64,000 bases of DNA from Tupaia tana (lineage: Eukaryota; Chordata; Mammalia; Scandentia; Tupaiidae), in contig JAKSZU010000322.1 in assembly GCA_026018925.1 (NCBI GenBank), forward strand, positions 62,001 through 126,000, read 5' to 3'. A program made the position numbers and the translations under genes. The notes beneath the pieces were generated by a model. The model ran no database searches. It saw only the letters and a list, made by a program, of their open reading frames with translations, and had not been told where the DNA came from. The stretch's first letter is position 1. Each line of letters begins with the position of its first letter. Below are positions 1 to 9,780 of the stretch, piece by piece.

Positions 1-980
1 CTGGCTACCTACTTAGAAGGTGGAGTCTGGGGCCTGGGGGTCTGGAAGTGGGGTGGGGGTCAGAGGTGACCCTCCCTCAGTATCCCTTGCTGGCCAGAGG
101 CTTGCAGGAGACGCTATTGCCTGCTGGGAGTCCAGGAAAGTCTGGGGGAAGAAGGAGAACTAGGTGTTAAGAAGAGAATGCAGGGAGTTCAAGAGAAAAG
201 AAAAGAAAGAAAAAAAAAAAAAACCCCGCCTCAAGGAGATCCTGGCTACCTACCTAGAAGGTGGAGTCTGGGGCCTGGGGGTCTGGAAGTGGGGTGGGGG
301 TCAGAGGTGACCCTCCCTCAGTATCCCATGCTGGCCACAGGCTTGCAGGAGACGCTATTGCCTGCTGGGAGTCCAGGAAAGTCTGGAGGAAGAAGGAGAA
401 CTAGGTGTTAAGAAGAGAATGCAGGGAGTTCAAGAGAAAAGAAAAGAAAGAAAAAAAAAAAAAACCCCGCCTCAAGGAGATCCTGGCTACCTACCTAGAA
501 GGTGGAGTCTGGGGCCTGGGGGTCTGGAAGTGGGGTGGGGGTCAGAGGTGACCCTCCCTCAGTATCCCTTGCTGGCCAGAGGCTTGCAGGAGACGCTATT
601 GCCTGCTGGGAGTCCAGGAAAATCTGGGGGAAGAAGGAGAACTAGGTGTTAAGAAGAGAATGCAGGGAGTTCAAGAGAAAAGAAAAGAAAGAAAAAAAAA
701 AAAAACAAAAAAACCCCGCCTCAAGGAGATCCTGGCTACCTACCTAGAAGGTGGAGTCTGGGGCCTGGGGGTCTGGAAGTGGGGTGGGGGTCAGAGGTGA
801 CCCTCCCTCAGTATCCCTTGCTGGCCAGAGGCTTGCAGGAGACGCTATTGCCTGCTGGGAGTCCAGGAAAGTCTGGGGGAAGAAGGAGAACTAGGTGTTA
901 AGAAGAGAATGCAGGGAGTTCAAGAGAAAAGAAAAGAAAGAAAAAAAAAAAAAACCCGCCTCAAGGAGATCCTGGCTACC
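1..980 (+). repeat. Left copy of a higher-order duplication in array A (monomers 1-4)
   Basis: Four consecutive monomers carry a distinctive series of variants: ACCTACTTAG in monomer 1; CCCATGCTGGCCACAGGC and TCTGGAGGAAG in monomer 2; GGAAAATCTGG in monomer 3, followed by an A-tract interrupted by C before monomer 4. The same variants in the same order occur at 3815-4790, an offset of 3814-3813 bp. The right limit is not sharp, because the following monomers lack shared markers. Confidence 0.88.
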
Positions 981-1713
981 TACCTAGAAGGTGGAGTCTG
1001 GGGCCTGGGGGTCTGGAAGTGGGGTGGGGGTCAGAGGTGACCCTCCCTCAGTATCCCTTGCTGGCCAGAGGCTTGCAGGAGACGCTATTGCCTGCTGGGA
1101 GTCCAGGAAAGTCTGGGGGAAGAAGGAGAACTAGGTGTTAAGAAGAGAATGCAGGGAGTTCAAGAGAAAAGAAAAGAAAGAAAAAAAAAAAAAAAACCCC
1201 GCCTCAAGGAGATCCTGGCTACCTACCTAGAAGGTGGAGTCTGGGGCCTGGGGGTCTGGAAGTGGGGTGGGGGTCAGAGGTGACCCTCCCTCAGTATCCC
1301 TTGCTGGCCAGAGGCTTGCAGGAGACGCTATTGCCTGCTGGGTGTCCAGGAAAGTCTGGGGGAAGAAGGAGAACTAGGTGTTAAGAAGAGAATGCAGGGA
1401 GTTCAAGAGAAAAGAAAAGAAAGAAAGAAAAAAAAAAAAAACCCGCCTCATGGAGATCCTGGCTACCTACCTAGAAGGTGGAGTCTGGGGCCTGGGGGTC
1501 TGGAAGTGGGGTTGGGGTCAGAGGTGACCCTCCCTCAGTATCCCTTGCTGGCCAGAGGCTTGCAGGAGACGCTATTGCCTGCTGGGAGTCCAGGAAAGTC
1601 TGGGGGAAGAAGGAGAACTAGGTGTTAAGAAGAGAATGCAGGGAGATCAAGAGAAAATAAAAGAAAGAAAAAAAAAAAAAACCCCGCCTCAAGGAGATCC
1701 TGGCTACCTACCT

Positions 1714-1971
1714 AGAAGGTGGAGTCTGGGGCCTGGGGGTCTGGAAGTGGGGTGGGGGTCAGAGGTGACCCTCCCTCAGTATCCCTTGCTGGCCAGAGGC
1801 TTGCAGGAGACGCTATTGCCTGCTGGGAGTCCAGGAAAGTCTAGAAGGTGGAGTCTGGGGCCTGGGGGTCTGGAAGTGGGGTGGGGGTCAGAGGTGACCC
1901 TCCCTCAGTATCCCTTGCTGGCCAGAGGCTTGCAGGAGACGCTATTGCCTGCTGGGAGTCCAGGAAAGTCT
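1714..1971 (+). repeat. Spacer-less core dimer (2 x 129 bp) in array A
   Basis: Two 129-bp cores (1714 and 1843) are joined directly, the first ending GGAAAGTCT and running straight into AGAAGGTGG, without the spacer and poly(A) tract that separates cores elsewhere. The join creates the palindrome TCTAGA. The same breakpoint recurs at 3199 and 6870 onwards, so one deletion event followed by spread is more likely than independent losses. A CT dinucleotide shared by both breakpoint flanks could be microhomology. Confidence 0.93.
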
Positions 1972-3069
1972 GGGGGAAGAAGGAGAACTAGGTGTTAAGA
2001 AGAGAATGCAGGGAGTTCAAGAGAAAACAAAAGAAAGAAAAAAAAAAAAAAAAAACCCCGCCTCAAGGAGATCCTGGCTACCTACCTAGAAGGTGGAGTC
2101 TGGGGCCTGGGGGTCTGGAAGTGGGGTGGGGGTCAGAGGTGACCCTCCCTCAGTATCCCTTGCTGGCCAGAGGCTTGCAGGAGACGCTATTGCCTGCTGG
2201 GAGTCCAGGAAAGTCTGGGGGAAGAAGGAGAACTAGGTGTTAAGAAGAGAATGCAGGGAGTTCAAGAGAAAAGAAAAGAAAGAAAAAAAAAATAAACCCC
2301 GCCTCAAGGAGATCCTGGCTACCTACCTAGAAGGTGGAGTCTGGGGCCTGGGGGTCTGGAAGTGGGGTGGGGGTCAGAGGTGACCCTCCCTCAGTATCCA
2401 TTGCTGGCCAGAGGCTTGCAGGAGACGCTATTGCCTGCTGGGAGTCCAGGAAAGTCTGGGGGAAGAAGGAGAACTAGGTGTTAAGAAGAGAATGCAGGAA
2501 GTTCAAGAGAAAAGAAAAGAAAGAAAAAAAAAAAAAAAAAAAAAAAAACCCCGCCTCAAGGAGATCCTGGCTACCTACCTAGAAGGTGGAGTCTGGGGCC
2601 TGGGGGTCTGGAAGTGGGGTGGGGGTCAGAGGTGACACTCCCTCAGTATCCCTTGCTGGCCAGAGGCTTGCAGGAGACGCTATTGCCTGCTGGGAGTCCA
2701 GGAAAGTCTGGGGGGAAGAAGGAGAACTAGGTGTTAAGAAGAGAATGCAGGGAGTTCAAGAGAAAAGAAAAGAAAGAAAAAAAAAAAAAAAAACCCCGCC
2801 TCAAGGAGATCCTGGCTACCTACCTAGAAGGTGGAGTCTGGGGCCTGGGGGTCTGGAAGTGGGGTGGGGGTCAGAGGTGACCCTCCCTCAGTATCCCTTG
2901 CTGGCCAGAGGCTTGCAGGAGACGCTATTGCCTGCTGGGAGTCCAGGAAAGTCTGGGGGAAGAAGGAGAACTAGGTGTTAAGAAGAGAATGCAGGGAGTT
3001 CAAGAGAAAAGAAAAGAAAGAAAGAAAAAAAAAAAAACCCCGCCTCAAGGAGATCCTGGCTACCTACCT

Positions 3070-3714
3070 AGAAGGTGGAGTCTGGGGCCTGGGGGTCTGG
3101 AAGTGGGGTGGGGGTCAGAGGTGACCCTCCCTCAGTATCCCTTGCTGGCCAGAGGCTTGCAGGAGACGCTATTGCCTGCTGGGAGTCCAGGAAAGTCTAG
3201 AAGGTGGAGTCTGGGGCCTGGGGGTCTGGAAGTGGGGTGGGGGTCAGAGGTGACCCTCCCTCAGTATCCCTTGCTGGCCAGAGGCTTGCAGGAGACGCTA
3301 TTGCCTGCTGGGAGTCCAGGAAAGTCTAGAAGGTGGAGTCTGGGGCCTGGGGGTCTGGAAGTGGGGTGGGGGTCAGAGGTGACCCTCCCTCAGTATCCCT
3401 TGCTGGCCAGAGGCTTGCAGGAGACGCTATTGCCTGCTGGGAGTCCAGGAAAGTCTAGAAGGTGGAGTCTGGGGCCTGGGGGTCTGGAAGTGGGGTGGGG
3501 GTCAGAGGTGAAGCTCCCTCAGTATCCCTTGCTGGCCAGAGGCTTGCAGGAGACGCTATTGCCTGCTGGGAGTCCAGGAAAGTCTAGAAGGTGGAGTCTG
3601 GGGCCTGGGGGTCTGGAAGTGGGGTGGGGGTCAGAGGTGACCCTCCTTCAGTATCCCTTGCTGGCCAGAGGCTTGCAGGAGACGCTATTGCCTGCTGGGA
3701 GTCCAGCAAAGTCT
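3070..3714 (+). repeat. Spacer-less core pentamer (5 x 129 bp) in array A
   Basis: Five cores begin at 3070, 3199, 3328, 3457 and 3586, exactly 129 bp apart, before the normal spacer resumes at 3715. The fourth core carries GTGAAGCTCC in place of GTGACCCTCC, the fifth has CCTTCAG for CCCTCAG and CCAGCAAAG for CCAGGAAAG. The exact 3n period leaves one frame open through the whole block, which explains a spurious 250-codon ORF starting at 2989 with a 43-residue repeat. Confidence 0.95.
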
Positions 3715-3814
3715 GGGGGAAGAAGGAGAACTAGGTGTTAAGAAGAGAATGCAGGGAGTTCAAGAGAAAAGAAAAGAAAGGAAAAAAAAAAAAAAAACCC
3801 GCCTCAAGGAGATC

Positions 3815-4790
3815 CTGGCTACCTACTTAGAAGGTGGAGTCTGGGGCCTGGGGGTCTGGAAGTGGGGTGGGGGTCAGAGGTGACCCTCCCTCAGTATCCC
3901 TTGCTGGCCAGAGGCTTGCAGGAGACGCTATTGCCTGCTGGGAGTCCAGGAAAGTCTGGGGGAAGAAGGAGAACTAGGTGTTAAGAAGAGAATGCAGGGA
4001 GTTCAAGAGAAAAGAAAAGAAAGAAAAAAAAAAAAAACCCCGCCTCAAGGAGATCCTGGCTACCTACCTAGAAGGTGGAGTCTGGGGCCTGGGGGTCTGG
4101 AAGTGGGGTGGGGGTCAGAGGTGACCCTCCCTCAGTATCCCATGCTGGCCACAGGCTTGCAGGAGACGCTATTGCCTGCTGGGAGTCCAGGAAAGTCTGG
4201 AGGAAGAAGGAGAACTAGGTGTTAAGAAGAGAATGCAGGGAGTTCAAGAGAAAAGAAAAGAAAGAAAAAAAAAAAAACCCCGCCTCAAGGAGATCCTGGC
4301 TACCTACCTAGAAGGTGGAGTCTGGGGCCTGGGGGTCTGGAAGTGGGGTGGGGGTCAGAGGTGACCCTCCCTCAGTATCCCTTGCTGGCCAGAGGCTTGC
4401 AGGAGACGCTATTGCCTGCTGGGAGTCCAGGAAAATCTGGGGGAAGAAGGAGAACTAGGTGTTAAGAAGAGAATGCAGGGAGTTCAAGAGAAAAGAAAAG
4501 AAAGAAAAAAAAAAAAAACAAAAAAACCCCGCCTCAAGGAGATCCTGGCTACCTACCTAGAAGGTGGAGTCTGGGGCCTGGGGGTCTGGAAGTGGGGTGG
4601 GGGTCAGAGGTGACCCTCCCTCAGTATCCCTTGCTGGCCAGAGGCTTGCAGGAGACGCTATTGCCTGCTGGGAGTCCAGGAAAGTCTGGGGGAAGAAGGA
4701 GAACTAGGTGTTAAGAAGAGAATGCAGGGAGTTCAAGAGAAAAGAAAAGAAAGAAAAAAAAAAAAAACCCCGCCTCAAGGAGATCCTGGC
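3815..4790 (+). repeat. Right copy of the higher-order duplication in array A (monomers 14-17)
   Basis: Repeats the marker order of 1-980, including the C-interrupted poly(A) near 4519. It lies 13 monomer starts downstream of the left copy. Monomer 13 (before this copy) and monomer 26 (end of array) both lead into spacer-less core runs, so a 13-monomer higher-order unit is possible; monomers 5-12 against 18-25 share no obvious private variants, and the isolated core dimer at 1714 has no counterpart at 5518. Confidence 0.85.
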
Positions 4791-6740
4791 TACCTACCTA
4801 GAAGTTGGAGTCTGGGGCCTGGGGGTCTGGAAGTGGGGTGGGGGTCAGAGGTGACCCTCCCTCAGTATCCCTTGCTGGCCAGAGGCTTGCAGGAGACGCT
4901 ATTGCCTGCTGGGAGTCCAGGAAAGTCTGGGGGAAGAAGGAGAACTAGGTGTTAAGAAGAGAATGCAGGGAGTTCAAGAGAAAAGAAAAGAAAGAAAAAA
5001 AAAAAAAAAAAAAAAACCCCGCCTCAAGGAGATCCTGGCTACCTACCTAGAAGGTGGAGTCTGGGGCCTGGGGGTCTGGAAGTGGGGTGGGGGTCAGAGG
5101 TGACCCTCCCTCAGTATCCCTTGCTGGCCAGAGGCTTGCAGGAGACGCTATTGCCTGCTGGGAGTCCAGGAAAGTCTGGGGGAAGAAGGAGAACTAGGTG
5201 TTAAGTAGAGAATGCAGGGAGTTCAAGAGAAAAGAAAAGAAAGAAAAAAAAAAAACCCCGCCTCAAGGAGATCCTGGCTACCTACCTAGAATGTGGAGTC
5301 TGGGGCCTGGGGGTCTGGAAGTGGGGTGGGGGTCAGAGGTGACCCTCCCTCAGTATCCCTTGCTGGCCAGAGGCTTGCAGGAGACGCTATTGCCTGCTGG
5401 GAGTCCAGGAAAGTCTGGGGGAAGAAGGAGAACTATGTGTTAAGAAGAGAATGCAGGGAGTTCAAGAGAAAAGAAAAGAAAGAAAAAAAAAAAAAAAAAC
5501 CCCTCCTCAAGGAGATCCTGGCTACCTACCTAGAAGGTGGAGTCTGGGGCCTGGGGGTCTGGAAGTGGGGTGGGGGTCAGAGGTGACCCTCCCTCAGTAT
5601 CCCTTGCTGGCCAGAGGCTTGCAGGAGACGCTATTGCCTGCTGGGAGTCCAGGAAAGTCTGGGGGAAGAAGGAGAACTAGGTGTTAAGAAGAGAATGCAG
5701 GGAGTTCAAGAGAAAAGAAAAGAAAGAAAAAAAAAAAAAAAAAAAAACCCCGCCTCAAGGAGATCCTGGCTACCTACCTAGAAGGTGGAGTCTGGGGCCT
5801 GGGGGTCTGGAAGTGGGGTGGGGGTCAGAGGTGACCCTCCCTCAGTATCCCTTGCTGGCCAGAGACTTGCAGGAGACGCTATTGCCTGCTGGGAGTCCAG
5901 GAAAGTCTGGGGGAAGAAGGAGAACTAGGTGTTAAGAAGAGAATGCAGGGAGTTCAAGAGAAAAGAAAAGAAAGAAAAAAAAAAAAAACCCCGCCTCAAG
6001 GAGATCCTGGCTACCTACCTAGAAGGTGGAGTCTGGGGCCTGGGGGTCTGGAAGTGGGGTGGGGGTCAGAGGTGACTCTCCCTCAGTATCCCTTGCTGGC
6101 CAGAGGCTTGCAGGAGACGCTATTGCCTGCTGGGAGTCCAGGAAAGTCTGGGGGAAGAAGAACTAGGTGTTAAGAAGAGAATGCAGGGAGTTCAAGAGAA
6201 AAGAAAAGAAAGAAAAAAAAAAAAAAAACCCCGCCTCAAGGAGATCTTGGCTACCTACCTAGAAGGTGGAGTTGGGGCCTGGGGGTCTGGAAGTGGAGTG
6301 GGGGTCAGAGGTGACCCTCCCTCAGTATCCCTTGCTGGCCAGAGGCTTGCAGGAGACGCTATTGCCTGCTGGGAGTCCAGGAAAGTCTGGGGGAAGAAGG
6401 AGAACTTGGTGTTAAGAAGAGAATGCAGGGAGTTCAAGAGAAAAGAAAAGAAAGAAAAAAAAAAAACCCGCCTCAAGGAGATCCTGGCTACCTACCTAGA
6501 AGGTGGAGTCTGGGGCCTGGGGGTCTGGAAGTGGGGTGGGGGTCAGAGGTGACCCTCCCTCAGTATCCCTTGCTGGCCAGAGGCTTGCAGGAGACGCTAT
6601 TGCCTGCTGGGAGTCCAGGAAAGTCTGGGGGAAGAAGGAGAACTAGGTGTTAAGAAGAGAATGCAGGGAGTTCAAGAGAAAAGAAAAGAAAGAAAAAAAA
6701 AAAAAAAACCCCGCCTGAAGGAGATCCTGGCTACCTACCT

Positions 6741-7870
6741 AGAAGGTGGAGTCTGGGGCCTGGGGGTCTGGAAGTGGGGTGGGGGTCAGAGGTGACCCTC
6801 CCTCAGTATCACTTGCTTGCCAGAGGCTTGCAGGAGACGCTATTGCCTGCTGGGAGTCCAGGAAAGTCTAGAAGGTGGAGTCTGGGGCCTGGGGGTCTGG
6901 AAGTGGGGTGGGGGTCAGAGGTGACCCTCCCTCAGTATCCCTTGCTGGCCAGAGGCTTGCAGGAGACGCTATTGCCTGCTGGGAGTCCAGGAAAGTCTAG
7001 AAGGTGGAGTCTGGGGCCTGGGGGTCTGGAAGTGGGGTGGGGGTCAGAGGTGACCCTCCCTCAGTATCCCTTGCTGGCAGAAGGCTTGCAGGAGACGCTA
7101 TTGCCTGCTGGGAGTCCAGGAAAGTCTAGAAGGTGGAGTCTGGGGCCTGGGGGTCTGGAAGTGGGGTGGGGGTCAGAGGTGACCCTCCCTCAGTATCCCT
7201 TGCTGGCCAGAGGCTTGCAGGAGACGCTATTGCCTGCTGGGAGTCCAGGAAAGTCTAGAAGGTGGAGTCTGGGGCCTGGGGGTCTGGAAGTGGGGTGGGG
7301 GTCAGAGGTGACCCTCCCTCAGTATCCCTTGCTGGCCAGAGGCTTGCAGGAGACGCTATTGCCTGCTGGGAGTCCAGGAAAGTCTAGAAGGTGGAGTCTG
7401 GGGCCTGGGGGTCTGGAAGTGGGGTGGGGGTCAAAGGTGACCCTCCCTCAGTATCCCTTGCTGGCCAGAGGCTTGCAGGAGACGCTATTGCCTGCTGGGA
7501 GTCCAGGAAAGTCTAGAAGGTGGAGTCTGGGGCCTGGGGGTCTGGAAGTGGGGTGGGGGTCAGAGGTGACCCTCCCTCAGTATCCCTTGCTGGCCAGAGG
7601 CTTGCAGGAGACGCTATTGCCTGCTGGGAGTCCAGGAAAGTCTAGAAGGTGGAGTCTGGGGCCTGGGGGTCTGGAAGTGGGTTGGGGGTCAGAGGTGACC
7701 CTCCCTCAGTATCCCTTGCTGGCCAGAGGTTTGTAGGAGACGCTATTGCCTTCTGGGAGTCCAGGAAAGTCTAGAAGGTGGAGTCTGGGGCCTGGGGGTC
7801 TGGAAGTGGGGTGGGGGTCAGAGGTGACCCTCCCTCAGTATCCCTTGCTGGCCAGAGGCTTGCAGGAGAC
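6741..7870 (+). repeat. Spacer-less core run (9 x 129 bp, last truncated) at the end of array A
   Basis: Cores start at 6741, 6870, 6999, 7128, 7257, 7386, 7515, 7644 and 7773, all 129 bp apart; the last is cut at about 7870, where array B begins. It is the longest core-only run and forms the array edge. The first core has TCACTTGCTTGCC for TCCCTTGCTGGCC, the third TGGCAGAAGG, and the eighth GAGGTTTGTAGGAG, which introduces a TAG stop and ends an otherwise open repetitive frame. Accumulated substitutions in terminal modules fit the usual decay at array margins. Confidence 0.95.
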
Positions 7871-7882
7871 CGAGAAATTCTA
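7862..7882. other. Junction between satellite arrays A and B
   Basis: The last array A core runs unbroken to GCTTGCAGGAGAC (ending about 7870) and the sequence then reads CGAGAAATTCTACC, the middle of an array B monomer (normally AGAGAGAAATTCTACC). There is no unique sequence between the two satellites and no inverted or direct flanking duplication; at most one base looks like filler. Both arrays keep the same purine-rich strand on +. This looks like an end-joining or rearrangement breakpoint rather than an insertion with target-site duplication. Confidence 0.9.
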
Positions 7883-8339
7883 CCTTTGAAAAAATCGTAA
7901 AAAGAAAAATGACCAAAAAAATGAGGAGACAGGAGCAGACAGAGACAGAGACCTCAGAGACACAGAGACAGGGATAGGAGGCCAGAGGGGCTCCCTACCA
8001 CACTAGCTTTGCTTGCTGGAGGCTGAATTATGAGTAGAAAATCTTCATTTCCCCTGTGCCCTGAAATATCTAGTTCCCAGTATCCATGTGGAATCTTCTC
8101 AGAGAATGGCTCAACTCTCCTGCCTGGGAGAAAGGAGCAGAAGGGCTTATTAACAAAACAAAAGATGGAGCTGAGGGCCAGAGAGAAATTATACCTTTAA
8201 AAAAATCGTAAAAAGGAAAAATTACCAAAAAAACATGAGGAGACAGGAGCAGAGAGAGACAGAGACCTCAGAGACACCGAGACAGGGATAGAAGGCCAGA
8301 GGGGCTCCCTACCACACTAGCTTTGCTTGCTGGAGGCTG

Positions 8340-9780
8340 AATTATGAGTAGAAAATCTTCATTTCGCCTGTGCCCTGAAATATCTATTTCCCAGTATCCA
8401 TGTGGAATCTTCTCAGAGAATGGCTCAACTCTTCTGCCTGGGAGAAAGGAGCAGAAGGGCTTATTAACAAAACAAAAGATGGAGCTGAGAGCCAGAGAGA
8501 AATTCTACCTTTAAAAAAATCGTAGAAAGGAAAAATTACCAAAAAAAAGAGGGGACAGGAGGAGAGAGAGACAGAGACCTCAGAGACACAGAGACAGGGA
8601 TAGAAGGCCAGAGGGGCTCCCTACCACACTAGCTTTGCTTGCTGGAGGCTGAATTATGAGTAGAAAATCTTCATTTCGCCTGTGCCCTGAAATATCTAGT
8701 TCCCAGTATCCATGTGGAATCGTCTCAGAGAATGGCTCAACTCTCCTGCCTGGGAGAAAGGAGCAGAAGGGCTTATTAACAAAACAAAAGATGGAGCTGA
8801 GAGCCAGAGAGAAATTCTACATTTAAAAAAATCGTAAAAAGGAAAAATTACCAAAAAAACATTAGGAGACTGGAGCAGAGATAGACAGAGATCTCAGAGA
8901 CACAGAGACAAGGATAGAAGGCCAGAGGGGCTCCCTACCCCATTAGCCTTGCTTGCTGGAGGCTGAATTATGAGTAGAACATCTTCATTTCGCCTGTGGC
9001 CTGAAATATCTAGTTCCCAGTATCCTTGTGGAATCTTCTCAGAGAATGGCTCAACTCTCCTGCCTGGGAGAAAGGAGCAGAAGGGCTCATTAACAAAACA
9101 AAAGATGGAGCTGAGAGCCAGAGAGAAATTCTACATTTAAAAAAATCGTAAAAAGGAAAAATTACCAAAAAAAATGAGGAGACAGGAGCAGAGAGAGACA
9201 GAGTCGTCAGAGACACCGAGACAGGGATAGAAGGCCAGAGGGGCTCCCTACCACACTAGCTTTGCTTGCTGGAGGCTGAATTATGAGTAGAAAATCTTCA
9301 TTTCGCCTGTGCCCTGAAATATCTTTTTCCCAGTATCCATGTGGAATCTTCTCAGAGAATGGCTCAACTCTCCTGCCTGGGAGAAAGGAGCAGAAGGGCT
9401 TATTAACAAAACAAAAGATGGAGCTGAGAGCCAGAGAGAAATTCTACCTTTAAAAAAATCCTAAAAAGGAAAAATTACCAAAAAAAATGAGGAGACAGGA
9501 GCAGAGAGAGACAGAGACCTCATAGACACAGAGGCAGGGATAGAAGGCCAGAGGGGCTCCCTACCACACTAGCTTTGCTTTCTGGAGGCTGAATTATGAG
9601 TAGAAAATCTTCATTTCGCCTGTGCCCTGAAATATCTAGTTCCCAGTATCCATGTGGAAACTTCTCAGAGAATGGCTCAACTCTCCTGCCTGGGAGAAAG
9701 GAGCAGAAGGGCTTATTAACAAAACAAAAGATGGAGCTGAGAGCCAGAGAGAAATTCTACATTTAAAAAAATCGTAAAAA
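8340..9780 (+). repeat. Segmental duplicate in array B, partner at 16490-17930
   Basis: About 4.6 monomers match 16490-17930 at an offset of 8149-8150 bp (26 monomers). Shared private variants in order: ACTCTTCTGCC at 8430/16579, AATCGTAGAAAGG at 8518/16667, GGAATCGTCTCAG at 8717/16866, CCCATTAGCC at 8938/17088, CAGAGTCGTCAGAG at 9200/17350, ATCTTTTTCCC at 9321/17471, and CCTCATAGACAC at 9518/17668. Part of it (8340-9290) also matches each unit of the 1567-bp pentamer, so this may be the older copy from which the pentamer grew. Confidence 0.85.

Larger units (their letters stand above)
1..7870 (+). repeat. Tandem satellite array A, ~241-bp monomer with internal poly(A) tract
   Basis: Head-to-tail array of near-identical monomers. 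Using CTGGCTACCTACCTAGAAGG as phase marker, monomers start at 1, 242, 483, 732, 972, 1215, 1459, 1700, 2074, 2315, 2567, 2812, 3056, 3815, 4056, 4296, 4545, 4786, 5035, 5274, 5518, 5766, 6007, 6247, 6484 and 6727. Each has a G-rich core of 129 bp (starting AGAAGGTGGAGTC, ending AGGAAAGTCT) and a spacer of about 112 bp ending in an AAAGAAAG...poly(A)-CCCCGCC tract. Most length differences come from the A-run, about 12 to 25 A's. Cores differ mainly by isolated substitutions; the monomer at 6247 is the most altered (2-base loss in the core plus several substitutions). The array continues beyond the left edge. The A-rich tail recalls a retroposed-element tail, but no SINE is recognisable. Family and species are unknown to me. 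No gene is present. Confidence 0.97.

Noticed and set aside
178-652. Recurring 76-84-codon + strand ORFs in array A
   Set aside because: They recur once per monomer, with reading through the A-tract depending on its length, and show no sign of coding constraint; frame changes between monomers.
2286-2300. AATAAA polyadenylation signal
   Set aside because: A single T interrupts one poly(A) tract by chance; neighbouring monomers lack it, and no transcription unit is present. The same holds for AATAAA near 28196.
2989-3741. 250-codon open frame with five copies of the same 43-residue repeat
   Set aside because: Same cause as the longer frame; the start lies in an ATGCAGGG word present in every monomer and the lysine-rich segment is translated poly(A).
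6774-7736. 320-codon open frame of a 43-residue repeat on the + strand
   Set aside because: It exists only because the core-only period is 129 bp (3 x 43). It starts inside a monomer, ends at a chance TAG in a decayed core, has no flanking gene structure, and the same sequence is closed by the 241-bp period elsewhere.
1-7870. SINE insertions, because of the repeated A-rich tails
   Set aside because: The tails are inside a fixed-phase tandem monomer, with no target-site duplications, and no tRNA-, 7SL- or 5S-like promoter boxes were recognised upstream.
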